The notes beneath the pieces were generated by a model. The model was not told the origin of the DNA, ran no database searches, and was given only the letters and a program-made list of their open reading frames with translations. A program made the translations under genes and the position numbers. This document shows positions 11,503 to 23,000 of a stretch of DNA of 64,000 nt, piece after piece. The stretch comes from Magnaporthiopsis rhizophila. Its lineage: Eukaryota > Ascomycota > Sordariomycetes > Magnaporthales > Magnaporthaceae. The number at the start of each line of letters is the position of its first letter. Position 1 is the first letter of the stretch. The DNA is taken from NCBI GenBank assembly GCA_003049465.1, contig PYSS01000129.1, positions 47,357-111,356 on the forward strand, in the 5' to 3' direction.

Positions 11503-14500
11503 GCTTTGGTCGCCTCGACACGCCTGGGCACCAATTGATGCGCGGGGCGTCGGGAGGGAAAAGACAACGTGGTTGGTATGCAAGCCCAGTGGTAGCGATG
11601 TGACGACGGGGGATGGGGGATGGAGAGAAAGTCCGGAGCGCAGCACACGGATATGGGGCTTCTCACGAGACTTGGATCGAACCAGTTCCAAGTCTCGAGC
11701 GGCGCCAACGCGCGGAAAGATTTGATTTGGTAAAAAGGATAGAGCCGGCGCGGGAAAAGAAAAGGCTAGGGCGGGCCGTTGCTTGGAGGAGCGATCAACG
11801 TTGAGGGACTAGCAGCGAGAGGGGTGCCAGCCGGTTCTGGTTTAAAAAGGAGCGAAGGGAAGCAAGCTACCAAGGGTCTGATAGCTCCACGGACAGTTGA
11901 GGGCTAGGGGCCTGTGCTCGAGTTTAGTTTGATTGTTTTGTTCAGATCAAAGTGCCGGGTTCCTGGGCTGGGCTGCTTTGTGCCTGAGTCGGTCTTGCGG
12001 ATCGGGGAGTTGCAGTCTTCGAAGCGGAGTTGAAAGAAGCCAAGGGCCAAACGGCGACGTGGTACGAACGAAGACCGACGAGGGCCAGGGGGTCGTGATG
12101 TTTATAGTACGGGGGACTCCCAGTTGCACACAGCCGCGATTGGGAGACGCCAAGAAGATACCTAAAACCTACCAAAGGCAACACACCTAAAACTCCACCC
12201 GCGCCGCAATCCGGACGCTCTGTGTTGCGCGCGAGCGAGCGGTGCCGCACGCACAGGGAGCGACAACTCGAGATCCGTTCACAGCAGCACAGCTGCGGCG
12301 ACGGTGGGTGGAGCTTTTTTTTGGGCTGGGAAGTCTGAGATCTGGCTGGCTTTCTTGGCTATGCGACTCTGCGATGCGCGGGCTCCATCGGTGAGTGGGG
12401 CCACAGGAGTCAGGGATGTGCGCTGCCCAGGGACAAACCGCTGTGCGCCGCGCCTGCGCCTTCCTCCAGCTCAAACGCCGTTCTAGATATTCCCGCGCCG
12501 AGAGATTCAAGAGTCAAGCCCCATGACAGCGAGCAGATCCGGGACGGCAGGAAGAAGCGAAGAACCCCAGACGCGAAACAGCATAAATGGAAATGAGGCA
12601 CGAGACCTGGCCGGCGGCTTCACGATGAGGGGTTTGGCGAGCAAAAAGGAGCCCAGGATGTGGTCAGTGGCTGCGAGCTAACAAGGCAGAATGATGTGTT
12701 GCCACGAGCAGGGGCAGGCACCTCGGTACCCAGGGTCGGGTCGAAAGATAAGGGCAGCCGTTGGAGCATGGCCTCCCAAGTCCCGATAGCAGGACACACA
12801 TTCTCGAGACTTATCTCTTCATTCTTCACCACGCACTTTTCTCGGAGTTCTGCAAGATCGCCCAGTCTGCACATGCTTGCGCGCTCGAGCCAATGACCTC
12901 CCTCTTTCAGCTGATGGCGTGTCCCCTAGTCCGCCGCCAACTCTCGGCAGCTGCAGCAAGGGCTAGGTGGTACTGGAATCGACCGACTAGATTCCCTGGG
13001 GAGCCAAAGTTCGTGGACCGCTGGTGTTGTGCCAATCGCGTCAATAGCTCGGCGGGCAACGCCTAGAACTTTTCAAACGGAGTTATGGGGTTTTCGGCCA
13101 TTCTTTTTATTTTGCTTTTTTTCTTCTTTTTAAAACTTCTTGGCCCTTTTGCTGGGAGCTGGCTTGTCAGTGGTTGGCATTTCCTCGTACGCCATCTGAT
13201 TTAGCTTTACGGTTTCCGTTGAGAGATTAACACCCCGGAAAATCAGGACGAACCCTTCTGGACCAATGAAAGGTCTCGATGAGATGAGTGCTGGCGTTGA
13301 CAACGAACTCTGAAAACGTTCCATCTCTGCACCCTCAATTAACCCTTTCTCTTTTCCGCAGCAGTAAAACCCAAGGCTCTGGCCTGTCTCCTGATCATCT
13401 ATAAAGGATGCCATTTTGAAAAGAGAAAAAAAAAAAAAAAAAGTCAAAGAGAGAACACCCCGACCCTGCATGCGTATTGCATCGTCTCTATCCCGGCCCC
13501 GTTTCCAGATGACCCAGCCGATGCTCTCGCGGAGAGGGGACAGCGGGCCCGGAAAACTGACTCTTGGCGCGGGAAACGCTCCCTCGCTTACAATCCATGG
13601 TCGATGTCCCTGGATCGCGTCTTTTCTGCTACTCTACTCAGTTTCTCCTAAGTAAGGGTTGGTTTACGTAGTTTCATTCCTTTCGATACAGGTTTTGCCC
13701 TCGCCCCAAGGGGTAGGCAGGCTCTAATATCATCCCGCTTCTTTCGTTAGCTTGCAGACAGCGCCAGGGGCAAAAGTCTTAAGCGAGCGCCCGATAGTAT
13801 GTACATAGGCGTCATTGGGTCGCCCCCACGCCGCCCAATCGACCAATGACCGCGATCGTCGCGGAGAAGCACGGCGACCCCGCGGCGCAGTAGCCTCATT
13901 TTTGCATTACATATATGGAGCCAGCCGGCTTTAACAGTACCAACACGCAGCGATGTTGCCCCGCTGGCCCCGGGGAGTCGGCTTTTCTACCGAGCTGGGT
14001 ACAGTCTTGTAAGCGAGGCTATTGGCTTTCGTCCACGTTGGTGATCCAGAGAATTGGGCGAATAAAAAAGAAGAGGGGAGAAATGCAACGCTCATCTCGG
14101 CAATTTCGGATGTCACGTCCACCTACCACCCCGGAGAAAGAGGGGACGTTTTATGGCTTGTAAAGAAAAAAGAAAGAAAAAATCATCTGTTGGACGCGGC
14201 GACAAGCAGTCGATGACCTGTTCACCTGCTCGATGACGCTCATACGTGACATGTCGGCAGATCCTGGTGTTGCACGGCATCACGCCCGCAAAACATTTAG
14301 CCAAAAAGATATTCCACCCGGAGTGGCGAATGAAACGACGGACGACCGAGGGGGCGGAGGAGAATACAATACTATCATAGCACGTTGACCAAATAGTAAC
14401 ATGGGCCGGTGGCGCACTGTGGATTTTGGATGGGATGTCCGCGTTATTTTTTGGCCAACGTGCATAGATACTTCGTTGGTGGAGACTATAGATGGATGAA

Positions 14501-14547
14501 GAAATGAGGAATTTCTGACAAAGGAGCTGATATCAACAAAACGCCGT
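11503..14547. other. 3 kb intergenic region, no gene seen
   Basis: This holds the promoter and 5' UTR side of the SPX gene and the 3' flank of the NRPS-like gene. Several short overlapping frames exist on both strands but none has a start-domain-stop logic. Poly-A/T tracts occur near 13100-13140 and 13426-13442. Confidence 0.55.
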
Positions 14548-17500
14548 TCAGAAACCCCACTGCCTGCACCAGTGCACCATGAGCTCAGGGGTAACGGCCT
14601 CGAGCTTAGCAAATGTCGGGCTGATGCCCACCGTCCTAGCCAACTCGTACGTCTGAGGGATCGCCGTCTCAGCTGCCAGGGCCCGGTAAAAGTCTAGCAG
14701 CCTGACCGCCGGGTTCCTCTCGATCTGGTCCTCCACCGCCCCCGTCTCGGCCGCGCTCCGCTCCAGCGCCTCCACCCACTCGGGTAGAGGCACGAGCTTA
14801 CGGATCCGCTCCGGGCCGTAGAACTCCTTTACCCCTTCGGCCAGGAGCGCCCACTTTGCGGCAGTGGGGTTGACGCCGTGGTAGTAGCCCTCGACTTCGC
14901 CAGGCGGCGCCGCCCAGCCCTCGCGGCGCGGCAGCACGCCGGCGACCTCGAGCACCAGGGCCGCAACGTCTTCGATGGGCGTCCAGTCGACACCGCCCAT
15001 GCCGCCCAGGTCCGAGGGTAAGAGACCGAGGTGCAGCGAGCTGCGGACCAGCGTCGGCAGCCACTCGCGACGCGTCCACTCGCCCTCGGCGGACCGCGGC
15101 CCAGCAATTTGGCCGACGCGGATGATAGCGCTCGGGATCCCCGCCCGGGCGCGCGCCTCGTCGAGGATCAGGGACGCCACAAGCTTGGACTGCCCGTAGC
15201 CCAAGCTGGGCAGGCCGAGGTCCAGCAGCTGCCGCTCGGGCACGGGCGCGGGCCCTCGCCAAGAGTCAACGGTGCCGATGCTGCTGACGAAGGCGATGGG
15301 CACTCGGCGCGCGCACGCCGCCGAGAAGTTGACGAGGTGGCGGACGCCGCGGACCGACGGCTCAAAGGTGGCGATGCTCATGTTGAAGTTGACGGGCCAA
15401 GCGTTGTGCACGACGCGGTCCGTCTCGGCCAACAGACTGTCATAAACGTCTGGGGCCAGCCCGAACTGGGGCTTAGAGGGATCGGCGCACAGGAATTCGG
15501 CTTTGGCCAAGGCGGTGTCCAGCCCCCTTTCCGTGTTGGCCTGGAGCTGCCGCTTGCGTGCATCCTCGGTCCTGTTGATGCATATGACCTTGGCGACCGA
15601 GGGTGAGGCCTGGAGCTGTTCGAGCAAGTAGGACCCGAGCCCGCCAGTTGTGCCGGTAACTATGACGACCTGCCCCTCAGACCTCGGTGCGGGCTTTTCC
15701 TTCTGTGTGACCGGGTCGGGGAGGCGTTGGGTGTACTTGTCCAGCTGGGCTTGCATCGTTTTGATGCTGGAATCGACACCGTTGACGCCGTTCGTCTGGC
15801 CATTCTGCTTCCCGTGGTCCTCGTTGACGACTTTCCGCATCAGGTACGAAGCCAGCTGGTTTGGGGTAGGGTTGGCATAGATGAACCTCGGCGCAACTGC
15901 ATCTGTGGGCACCTCCTTGCCGGTGGCCGTCTCCAAAGCCTTGCGCAAGATCCTCGACGATTGGATGGTCAACAGGGAGTCCACCCCGACAGTGTACAGA
16001 TCCGTCTCGACATCCAAGCTCACGCCTCTTTCCTCGAGACCGGCCAAGCGGCTGAATAGCTCCGCTATCGACCGCGCGAGCGCCTGATCCGAAGACAGAT
16101 CCGGGACAAAAATGTGCCCGTTGAGAGGGCTGTTGTCGTCACCGCCGTTGAGGTCCCCATGATCACCGGCCTTCCGGTACAGCGCCGCGACCTCATCGGT
16201 GTACAGCTTCACAGCAGCGTAGCGCTGGATACTGCCCTTGGCGGCGCGAGGGAAGGGCTTGTCCGGGTTGGTGACAGCCACCAGCTGCCGGACAATGCGG
16301 CCGTGCGCCACAGTCTCCTCGTTGATGCGCTCCACGGCCGGCCAAACGCGGGCGATGAGCGCCTCCTGCTCCTCCGGGGTCGTGGCGAGGCCGTCGGCTG
16401 GCTCGATCAAGAGCGCGGCTTGGAAATAACCCTGCCCCACGACGAGCGCGCCCTTCACCTCCGGGAGGCTGGCGATAGCAGTCTCGATGCTAACGGGGTT
16501 GAGCTTCTCGCCATTGGAGAAAACGATGATATCATCGGAGCGCCCGCGGTATTTCCAGAGATCCGGTATGGTCGGGTGCTTAATGTACAGATCCTTGGTG
16601 CTGTACTCGGTCGCTTCAGGGAAGATGTAGAACGCAGTCTGCTCTCCCGGATCCGGGTTCTTGCGCATGATGACCTGCTCGTACAATGCACCCTCTTCAG
16701 TTTCGCCGAATTTGCGCCAGTCGACACACGCAGCCTCAGTATTGATGAGAAACCAGTCGTACAGCTCCGGATTTTGTGACAAGTAGTTGTAAATCGGCAG
16801 TATCCTGATTGCAGATGTGGTTGAAGGGTTAGCGGCATTGACCCAGTGCAAATGACTGGCATAGTTATCTTAGGCACCACACAGGGAAGGATCCGGACTC
16901 ACTCGGTAGCGCCGATGATGCTCGTAAGCCTCACACCCCGGCTGGTCAGCGCCTTCCCGACGTCCTCGCCGAGCGGGCTACCTCCATAGGCAACTCTCTT
17001 TAGCTTGGCCAGCGCGGCAACGCCCTCGGGCATGTGGCTCATGTCTTCCAAGATGGCAGGTGGCAACATGACGGTAGCCACATCCGCGTACTCGATGGCC
17101 TCCATGAGAGTCTGGGCAGTAAGCGGTCTTCCGGGGAAGCCCAGCGCAACGGGCTTCTCGAAGAAAAAGCTGCACATGATGGTGAAGTATATGCCGCCGG
17201 CGTGGAACAGCGGCATGGGCACGAATATTCGAGCTTCGCTCATCGCGGCCCACATCATAGACTGGCAGCCCTTGAAGTCCGGAACAATCTGACTCAGATC
17301 CGTGATCGCCAAAGCTCCGGCGCGCACCACCACAGGCTTCGGCAGGCCAGTGCTTCCACTGGTGTGCAGTACGAAGATGGGATCCCATCTGGCTTCCTCA
17401 AACGTCCGTTCGTAGGGTACCAGGGGGGCCGGGCTCGTGCTGCCCTCGCCCAGCCACTCCGCCACCGATGCGGCTTCGAAGGCCTGCATCCCGGCTCGGC

Positions 17501-17993
17501 CTTGAATCCAGGGGCCAGCCCTATCCTTGAAAGAAACGTCATAGTAAAGGACGTCACAGGCAGTCTTGTCAAACAGGTTCAGCTGCGCCTGTAGCGAGTT
17601 GCGGGGTGAGATGAGGAGGGGCTTGCAGCCAGCCTTGGCGCAGGCCAAGACGAAGATGTGGTAGCGCGCGTCGTTGGGACCGATGTAGGCCAGGGTTTGA
17701 AAGCGCTTGGGGTACTCGTCCGACGCTCGCGGTACCGGATTGATGTGTGATGTGCCATTCATCTGTGATTGCGTTTGAGGATGCCGTGCTATGAGGATGG
17801 CGGCAACACGGTTGACAGCGTCGGCGAGCTGGCCAAAGGTGATAGGACGCCAGCCATCACTGGCCTTGTTTGAACGCGGCACCGACAGCCACCCCTTGTC
17901 CGGCTCGGTCCGCGCCATGTGATCCACAATAGTGGGCAAGAGGCGCCGCCCGAACTGGGATTTGCCTGTCATTGCGTCTGCTGCTGTAGCCAT
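14548..17993 (-). CDS. NRPS-like adenylation-thiolation-reductase enzyme (carboxylic acid reductase type)
   Basis: Two exons, 17993-16903 and 16804-14548, give 1115 residues. The intron (16805-16902) splits the adenylation motif IIGATE / ILPIYN and restores it exactly. Domains in order: adenylation (residues ~20-560) with LHTSGSTGLPKP, YGGSPLG and WKYRGRSDD; a thiolation domain (~600-690) with the phosphopantetheine site GVDSLL; a thioester reductase (~740-1110) with the NAD(P)-binding motif VTGTTGGLGSYLLEQL and the short-chain-dehydrogenase YGQSK. There is no condensation domain. Such enzymes activate an acid as its adenylate, load it on the carrier Ser and release it by NADPH reduction as aldehyde or alcohol. 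The substrate cannot be read from sequence. Neighbouring genes show no tailoring enzymes, so it appears to stand alone. Confidence 0.9.
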
Positions 17994-18846
17994 AGCTGGG
18001 TGTGGGTGGGTGGGTTTGAAAGGACGACTGTACGAGGTGATAATTTCCAGGAATAATGTGCAAATCTGGGAGCGATTCGTATGTGGGCAGCTATATAGAC
18101 TTGTAAAGGACCCGTAATGTGTTGATGTTGAAGGACGGCCGGCCTGTGGGCTGGGCATCGACAAACCCAGATATAAGTACGCAACCAGCCCGGTCCGACT
18201 CGGGGCTCGCGGCGCCACCGGATGGAGTATCTTCGGTACCTCCTATCGGCCCTCTTCGTCGAAGAGTACGTCCGAGACCGGGGGTAGCGTTACTGATTGT
18301 GTCTCCACGGCCGCGGGACTGCCAAGCTGCCACACAATATTTGGACGACTGATGTTCTCATGCCCTGTGGGTGTGGCCTCGGCAGTATTCCCCCGTGAGG
18401 AGTCTTTTGCCATATGTGGATCCGTGTCACCTGCACGAGAGTCGTTACTAACACAGCCGGAGACGCCGAAAACTGGGCGCGAGACCGAAGCCCGAGCAGA
18501 GCCAGAGGCTATGTTCAAGATGGGAGGGTGAGATGATGCAGCACGATTACTCCCATGAACAACATATTTCCGATACCCATGCCGACAGTGAGCCAGATCG
18601 GTACCAAGGTATCGCCCCTTCGAGTGATGTCGGCTGCCTGGCCGGAGGAGTGGGAAGAGCCCTCCAAAACTCATCTCCAATAGAATGTGCGGTTGGCTGG
18701 GAGATAAGGTCTGGGAGACTGACACTTAGAGCTGAGGGCCAGCGGCAGAGGGCCCATGATGGCAGAGGCTGGAAACTCGAGTCAAGCTCTGCCAAGTCGG
18801 GACGGCCCTAGGGGGGCGACGATCCATACATCCTCACAACCTGGCC

Positions 18847-18991
18847 TGTCCGTACCACAATATTGTGGACTGCATCTTTACAATATTTTATATACAATAT
18901 TATTTTATTTCTAGAACTCGCCTACTCCCTTACAGAGTTAATAATTCTTTGCCTCTTCTACGTCCATTCTAGGTAAGGATCTGTTCCTTAC
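18847..18991. mobile_element. AT-rich patch, possible solo-LTR or transposon relic
   Basis: The composition drops sharply to A/T in otherwise GC-rich DNA. The stretch runs from TGTCCGTACC to TTCCTTACA (TG..CA ends, as in LTRs). It contains the perfect 14-bp palindrome CCACAATATTGTGG (18855-18868) and two more ACAATATT copies. No matching target-site duplication flanks it and there is no coding sequence, so the mobile-element call is an inference. Confidence 0.3.
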
Positions 18992-19748
18992 ACCGACTCT
19001 TGAAGCCCAAAGAGCGAAGGGATGTAAGCGATCATAACTCGAGATGTACCCAGGTTGCGACGTCGAGTTGGTCTAGCCTCGGGGGTTTATGGAGTAATCG
19101 ACACCGAAAAGGTCGTCTGGTTTCCAGATCCGTGCGAGGCGAGGCAGCAGCTGTAAAGCACCTGAAACTTCTGCGGGTCGGTTTAGTTCCGCCGAGGTCG
19201 AGGCAGCCCATCGATGTTGGCAGCTGAATAACACTTCGGCCGAGCTCGCGGCTGTGGTCGTCCGGTCGCGGTGCCCGCCTCCATTTTTCGCAGGGTCCTT
19301 TTTGTCAGGTGCACTGGACGACGGAATGGCCTTTGCCGAAGACACCGAACTCCATGTCGTGGGTCCCTTTGCGGCGACTTTGTCCCGTCAACACGCAGCC
19401 GCGGAAGTGCGAATGGCTCCCACCTGTCCGGATATAAGCGGCAAGATTTTTCGTGACGCCAAAAATAACGTCAGAGCCTGTCACCCAAAGGTGGTCGCGT
19501 TCCGCCTTCCCGCGAATGCAGGAAGGGTGCACATGCGACGGTCGGCTAGTCAGCTCCCTCAAGGCGACGGCGATGGCGCTGACATTGCAAGACAATATTT
19601 TGGTATGACGACAGTTACGAATATGGATGGATGGAGGGTGACATATTTGACGCTTAGTCCCGGGAATAATTACGGAAATGCCCAGTTCATGTTGAGGATC
19701 TGATAGCAGGACCCTAACCCTGGGCGGAGTGGTGCAGGCCCCACTAAT

Positions 19749-19750
<2 letters not shown>

Positions 19751-19791
<41 letters not shown>
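19751..19791. repeat. 41-nt poly-T tract in the MPP10 promoter
   Basis: Forty-one consecutive T residues end 127 bp before the MPP10 start codon. Poly(dA:dT) tracts of this kind keep promoters nucleosome-poor in fungi; that role here is inferred. Confidence 0.9.
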
Positions 19792-19918
19792 CTTCAAGCT
19801 CGCGAACTCAAACAACAGGACGTATCCGACAGATGGGCGGAAAATATCGCCCATTCGCGACGGCCAAGCATAGCATCCGTACCTGCCAGCCACCACGGGC
19901 AGGGCAACCGAACAAGAA

Positions 19919-22213
19919 ATGGCAGGCGCAGGGAGCACAACATCCTCACTCACTTCAACCTCGCACACCCTCACCCTCGCCCCAATGCCGGCGACCTCCA
20001 GCGACGTCCCGCCCCCGCCCGAGGGCCTGGCCGCCCTCCTGAGCTCCATGCAGGTCGCCAACCGCCACCAGTTTATGCGGCCCCCGCGCTCGACTTCAAA
20101 CGCCTCCCTGTATCTCGCGAAGGACACCCTAGACGCCTTCGCCGGCCAGGTTAGCGACGAACAGCAAGCCCGCCTGCGCGACGCCAATAGGAAGCGCAAG
20201 CGTGGCGGCGCACGCGGCGGCGGCGACCTCGACCGTGCCGACGTGCTGAAGGTCCGCAAGCTACATGTCGACGGCTTCGAGACGAGCCAGGTCTGGCAGC
20301 AGGCCAAGAGGATCATCACGTCGACTCTGTCCGAGTCGCTGGCCGCCCTGGAGGAGCTGCAGGAGGACGGCGAGGTTCTAGACGGTGAGGTTCTGGGCGG
20401 CGATAAAAATGGCGGCGCCAAAATGCTCGAGTTTGACGAGGATGGATTTGAAGTTGGGTCCGACGGCGAGTCGGGAGATAGCTCAGACGCCTCTCGTTCC
20501 TCACAATCTGACGCCGAATCTGGAGACGAGGAGGATGCTTCCGCCGAGCTTTCGGACGAAGAGGGTGTTGATGTGTCACGGGGCGACAAGGATGTGGCCG
20601 AGGAGGATGAGGAGGAGGAGGTTGGGCAGGATAGTGATGAGGAGGACGAAGACGATGAATCAGACGCCGGCCAATATGTCGAAGACCCGAATGGCCTCAA
20701 CGACGGCTTCTTCAACATCGACGAGTTTAACAAACAAACACAATGGTTCGAGGACCAGGACGCCAAGGCCGACCCAAACACGGATGTTGTTAGTGAAGAT
20801 GATGACCTGGACTGGCATGCCGACCCCATGGCCTCTTCAAAGTCTAAGCCCGCGTCATCATCATCCAAACGACGGAGCAGGGAAGAGATTACCTCAGACT
20901 TGGAAAACGACGAGGAAGACGATGACGGCGAGGAGGGGGGCCCTACCTTTGGGGACATGGACCTGGACGCGCCGGAGGGTGCCAGCGATGATGAGTTCGG
21001 CGGCGATATGGAAGGCGATCTCGAGGGCGGAATGGATCTGACGGCGGACGACATATTCTTCAGGGACTTCTTCGCCCCGCCGCCGAGGAAGGCCAAGAAG
21101 GGAGACAATAGACGTAACAGGGACTCCCGCCCGAAGCAGCCCAAGGAGTACGACGTTGAGGCTGCCATGGAGGGCGTCAAGCGAGACCTGTTTGATGACC
21201 TCTCGGACGGCTCGGGCTCCGAAGACGCTCTTTCTGACGTCGAGGCCGGCGACCCCAAGGCGCAGAGGTCGGCACACGAGAGGCGACAGGCCAAGATCAC
21301 GGAGGAGATCCGCAAGCTTGAGGCGGCCATGGTGAAGCCGAAGGAGTGGACGCTCTCGGGAGAGGCGGCGGCGCCCGATCGGCCCGTGAACTCGCTGCTG
21401 GAAGAAGATTTGGAGTTCGAGCACGTGGGCAAGCCCGTGCCCGTCATCACGGAGGACGTCAGCGAGAGCATCGAGCAGATGATCAAGCGCCGCATCATCG
21501 CCCAGGAGTTCGACGAGGTCGTCCGCCGCGTCCCGGGCTCGGAGCTGCCGGCCAATACGCGCAGGGGTCTGGTCGAGGTCGACGACACCAAGGCCAAGCA
21601 GGGCCTCGCCGAGATGTACGAGGAGGAGTACGTCAAGAACGCGAACCGGGACAGCTACGTCAGCCAGTCGGACGAGAAGCTGCGCCGGGAGGAGAAGGAG
21701 GTCGAGCAGATGTGGCGCGGCATCAGTGCCCAGCTCGACTCGCTCAGCAGCTGGCACTACAAGCCGCGGCCCGCAGAGCCCTCGCTCACCGTGGTGGCCG
21801 ACGTCGCCACCGTCGCCATGGAGGACGCGCAACCCACGACGGCGCAGGGTGTCTCGGGCGGCGCCAGCGCGCTCGCCCCGCAGGAGGTCTACCGCGCCGG
21901 CAAGGCCACGGCGGGCGAGGGCGAGGTCGTGCCCAGGAGCGGCCTGCCCGCCGCGCGCCAGGAGCTCAGCCGCGAGGAGAAGGTGCGCCGGCGCAGGCGC
22001 GAGAAGGAGCGCATCCGCAAGGCCGGCGGCGGCGCCGACGCGGCGAGGGGCAAGCGGCCGCCCAGCAAGAAGGCGCAGGAGCGCAGCGAGACCATGGCGG
22101 ACCTGCGCAAGGGCGGCGTCATGGTCATCAACCGCCAGGGCGAGATCATGGACGTGGATGGAAACAAGCCCAAGGCCGCTTCGACCATGTCGAGTGGCGC
22201 CTTGAAGCTTTGA
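19919..22213 (+). CDS. MPP10: U3 small nucleolar ribonucleoprotein MPP10
   Basis: A single exon encoding 764 residues, from ATG at 19919 to TGA at 22211-22213. Early residues carry VWQQAKRIITSTLSESLAAL, and the middle has several very acidic Asp/Glu blocks (~residues 150-360). FFNIDEFNKQTQWFED, DIFFRDFFAPPPRKAKKG and the C-terminal SLLEEDLEFEHVGKPVPVI with ...SIEQMIKRRI are hallmark MPP10 segments. The C-terminus is basic (RRRRREKERIRK). MPP10 acts in the nucleolar small-subunit processome with IMP3/IMP4 and U3 snoRNA, in 18S rRNA processing. The gene has a poly-T promoter tract and converges on the GatA gene. A 630-codon antisense frame over it is a GC-bias shadow. Confidence 0.93.
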   Translation: MAGAGSTTSSLTSTSHTLTLAPMPATSSDVPPPPEGLAALLSSMQVANRHQFMRPPRSTSNASLYLAKDTLDAFAGQVSDEQQARLRDANRKRKRGGARGGGDLDRADVLKVRKLHVDGFETSQVWQQAKRIITSTLSESLAALEELQEDGEVLDGEVLGGDKNGGAKMLEFDEDGFEVGSDGESGDSSDASRSSQSDAESGDEEDASAELSDEEGVDVSRGDKDVAEEDEEEEVGQDSDEEDEDDESDAGQYVEDPNGLNDGFFNIDEFNKQTQWFEDQDAKADPNTDVVSEDDDLDWHADPMASSKSKPASSSSKRRSREEITSDLENDEEDDDGEEGGPTFGDMDLDAPEGASDDEFGGDMEGDLEGGMDLTADDIFFRDFFAPPPRKAKKGDNRRNRDSRPKQPKEYDVEAAMEGVKRDLFDDLSDGSGSEDALSDVEAGDPKAQRSAHERRQAKITEEIRKLEAAMVKPKEWTLSGEAAAPDRPVNSLLEEDLEFEHVGKPVPVITEDVSESIEQMIKRRIIAQEFDEVVRRVPGSELPANTRRGLVEVDDTKAKQGLAEMYEEEYVKNANRDSYVSQSDEKLRREEKEVEQMWRGISAQLDSLSSWHYKPRPAEPSLTVVADVATVAMEDAQPTTAQGVSGGASALAPQEVYRAGKATAGEGEVVPRSGLPAARQELSREEKVRRRRREKERIRKAGGGADAARGKRPPSKKAQERSETMADLRKGGVMVINRQGEIMDVDGNKPKAASTMSSGALKL

Positions 22214-23000
22214 TATGTGTGCTAGGTAGTCTTGAATATTCTGTTTACTTTACTTAGCTTCAAATCACGAACGTCACGAAGCCATTCTCGTGCCGCCTAA
22301 TGTGGAGTCGTTCCTGAACCCTTGTCAAGCCGTGCCTGGTTGTCGCTTCCTGCACCAACTTTCGACTATATATATATATATATATATATACAAATATATT
22401 TCTATCTAAAGCGTCTTTCAACGTCCCATGTCCTAGAAACCCTTGTATTCTTCAAAATCTGGTATTTATTTTCTTCCCCTTTCGTATTGACATTCTTTTC
22501 GATTTCCAAGGCCCTCATCCTTCTCCCCATGCTATTTTATAAGCCCATACTCTGACCGGCCAGCCCAGATCAGCTACGTATAATGTATTTCTGTCGCAGA
22601 ACTGATCCCCGTTCGGCCCAGCTGGGAAGTTCTCTGCTCTCGTCGTGGACTCGTCCCAAGGCGTTGAACATGATGAAGCCCCATATCATGACCACGAAGG
22701 AGCCTACGAACAGCCTCACAGAAGGCCTTGATTGTTGGCTGGACCAGGCCGTCTTTGTGAGACCTTGAACATCGTGTTGGGCAGGGCAGAATCGAGTCCT
22801 CGTCTAGGCAGCCGGAACGCAGGTGCCCTGCCCCGAGTGACATGGAATAGCAAGCCCGTGAGCAAGCGTTCCTGTGGTTTTGGTAGCTAACTGCCGTAGA
22901 TGAATTCCAACGGGCCACCACGTGCACCTGCCCAGCAACCAGCAAACAATAGAGACCGAACAAAATTCTTTGCGGCAAAAAATATGTGTACATTTTCCCG
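22214..23000. other. Convergent intergenic region with (TA)12
   Basis: This is the space between the MPP10 and GatA stop codons. It holds a (TA)12 repeat at 22367-22390 and T-rich 3' flanks. No gene seen. Confidence 0.6.
22367..22390. repeat. (TA)12 microsatellite
   Basis: Twelve TA units downstream of MPP10, beyond its stop codon. Confidence 0.9.

Larger units (their letters stand above)
17994..19918. other. Divergent intergenic region between the NRPS-like gene and MPP10
   Basis: About 1.9 kb that must hold promoters for both flanking genes. It contains an AT-rich patch (18847-18991) and a 41-T tract close to MPP10. I see no coding region. Confidence 0.55.

Noticed and set aside
4309..17993. 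Secondary-metabolite gene cluster around the NRPS-like enzyme
   Set aside because: Neighbours (nitronate monooxygenase, FPGS-like, secreted protein, SPX protein, MPP10) include no transporter, P450 or pathway regulator next to it, and distances are large; calling a cluster would be forced.
18847..18991. Firm call of a solo LTR
   Set aside because: TG..CA ends and AT-richness are suggestive, but there is no target-site duplication and no second copy in the window.
19744..21636. 630-codon antisense open frame over MPP10
   Set aside because: It mirrors the acidic repeats of MPP10 as poly-Ser and runs into the poly-T tract as poly-Lys; no domain, and the sense protein is clearly recognised.
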